Source: Sulfuritalea sp.
GTDB taxonomy: Bacteria; Pseudomonadota; Gammaproteobacteria; Burkholderiales; Rhodocyclaceae
Length of the DNA stretch: 6,292 bases
Direction: 5' to 3'
Assembly (NCBI GenBank): GCA_026399445.1
Contig: JAPLRA010000350.1
Location: 1 to 6,292, forward strand
A program made the position numbers and the translations under genes. The notes under the pieces were generated by a model. It worked only from the letters and a program-made list of their open reading frames with translations, made no database searches and had not been told where the DNA came from. Below are positions 6,241-6,292 of this stretch, one piece after another; the first letter of the stretch is position 1; every line of letters begins with the position of its first letter.

Positions 6241-6292
6241 TAAGTATGCGGTGTCGCGCCCCGGGAAGTGGCTTGCGTCTCGATTTGGAGTC

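Noticed and set aside
5473..6243. Plus-strand open frame of 256 codons opposite the cyclase domain
   Set aside because: It is antisense to a cyclase with all catalytic residues in place and shows no protein family features of its own.

Overview
The window is a dense, high-GC bacterial chromosome segment. All protein genes lie on the minus strand, so transcription runs from high to low coordinates. The composition, a Pat-type acyltransferase, a CyaB-like tandem-GAF sensor, a cyclase-hemerythrin protein and a LolA-like fragment together suggest a proteobacterium. A betaproteobacterium of the Rhodocyclales/Accumulibacter type is my best guess, but this is an inference from protein style and not an identification.

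Layout in transcription order. (1) 6240-4933: a class III nucleotidyl cyclase fused through a TPR-like linker to a C-terminal hemerythrin domain. Its frame is still open at the right edge, so the N-terminus may lie outside the window. (2) A 114-bp gap carrying a good Shine-Dalgarno for the next gene. (3) 4818-2128: an 896-residue Pat/PatZ-type protein (CoA-binding, succinyl-CoA-ligase-like, ATP-grasp and C-terminal GNAT domains). (4) 2131-1559: tag, DNA-3-methyladenine glycosylase I, overlapping the end of patZ by 4 bases (TTGA). (5) A 164-bp gap with two mutually exclusive inverted repeats. (6) 1388-9: a GAF-GAF-PAS sensor resembling the N-terminal half of a CyaB-type adenylate cyclase. Its PAS domain breaks off at about position 70-102. 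From there to the left edge a different reading frame of the same strand matches the middle of the lipoprotein carrier LolA.

Functional reading. Two genes are second-messenger proteins: a cyclase with a probable di-iron or oxygen-sensing domain, and a tandem GAF sensor of the class that binds cyclic nucleotides. They flank a protein-acetyltransferase/acyl-CoA-synthetase-like gene. Pat enzymes are tied to cAMP in some bacteria, so a cAMP/acylation link is possible, but adjacency is the only evidence here. Tag is an ordinary base-excision repair enzyme that seems translationally coupled to patZ.

The most unusual points are the GAF-PAS/LolA junction (a real rearrangement or an assembly chimera), the cyclase-hemerythrin fusion with one canonical iron-ligand His replaced by Asp, and retention of the putative phospho-His in the Pat-like protein. 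I see no RNA genes, CRISPR arrays, insertion sequences or stretches over 300 bases without a gene.
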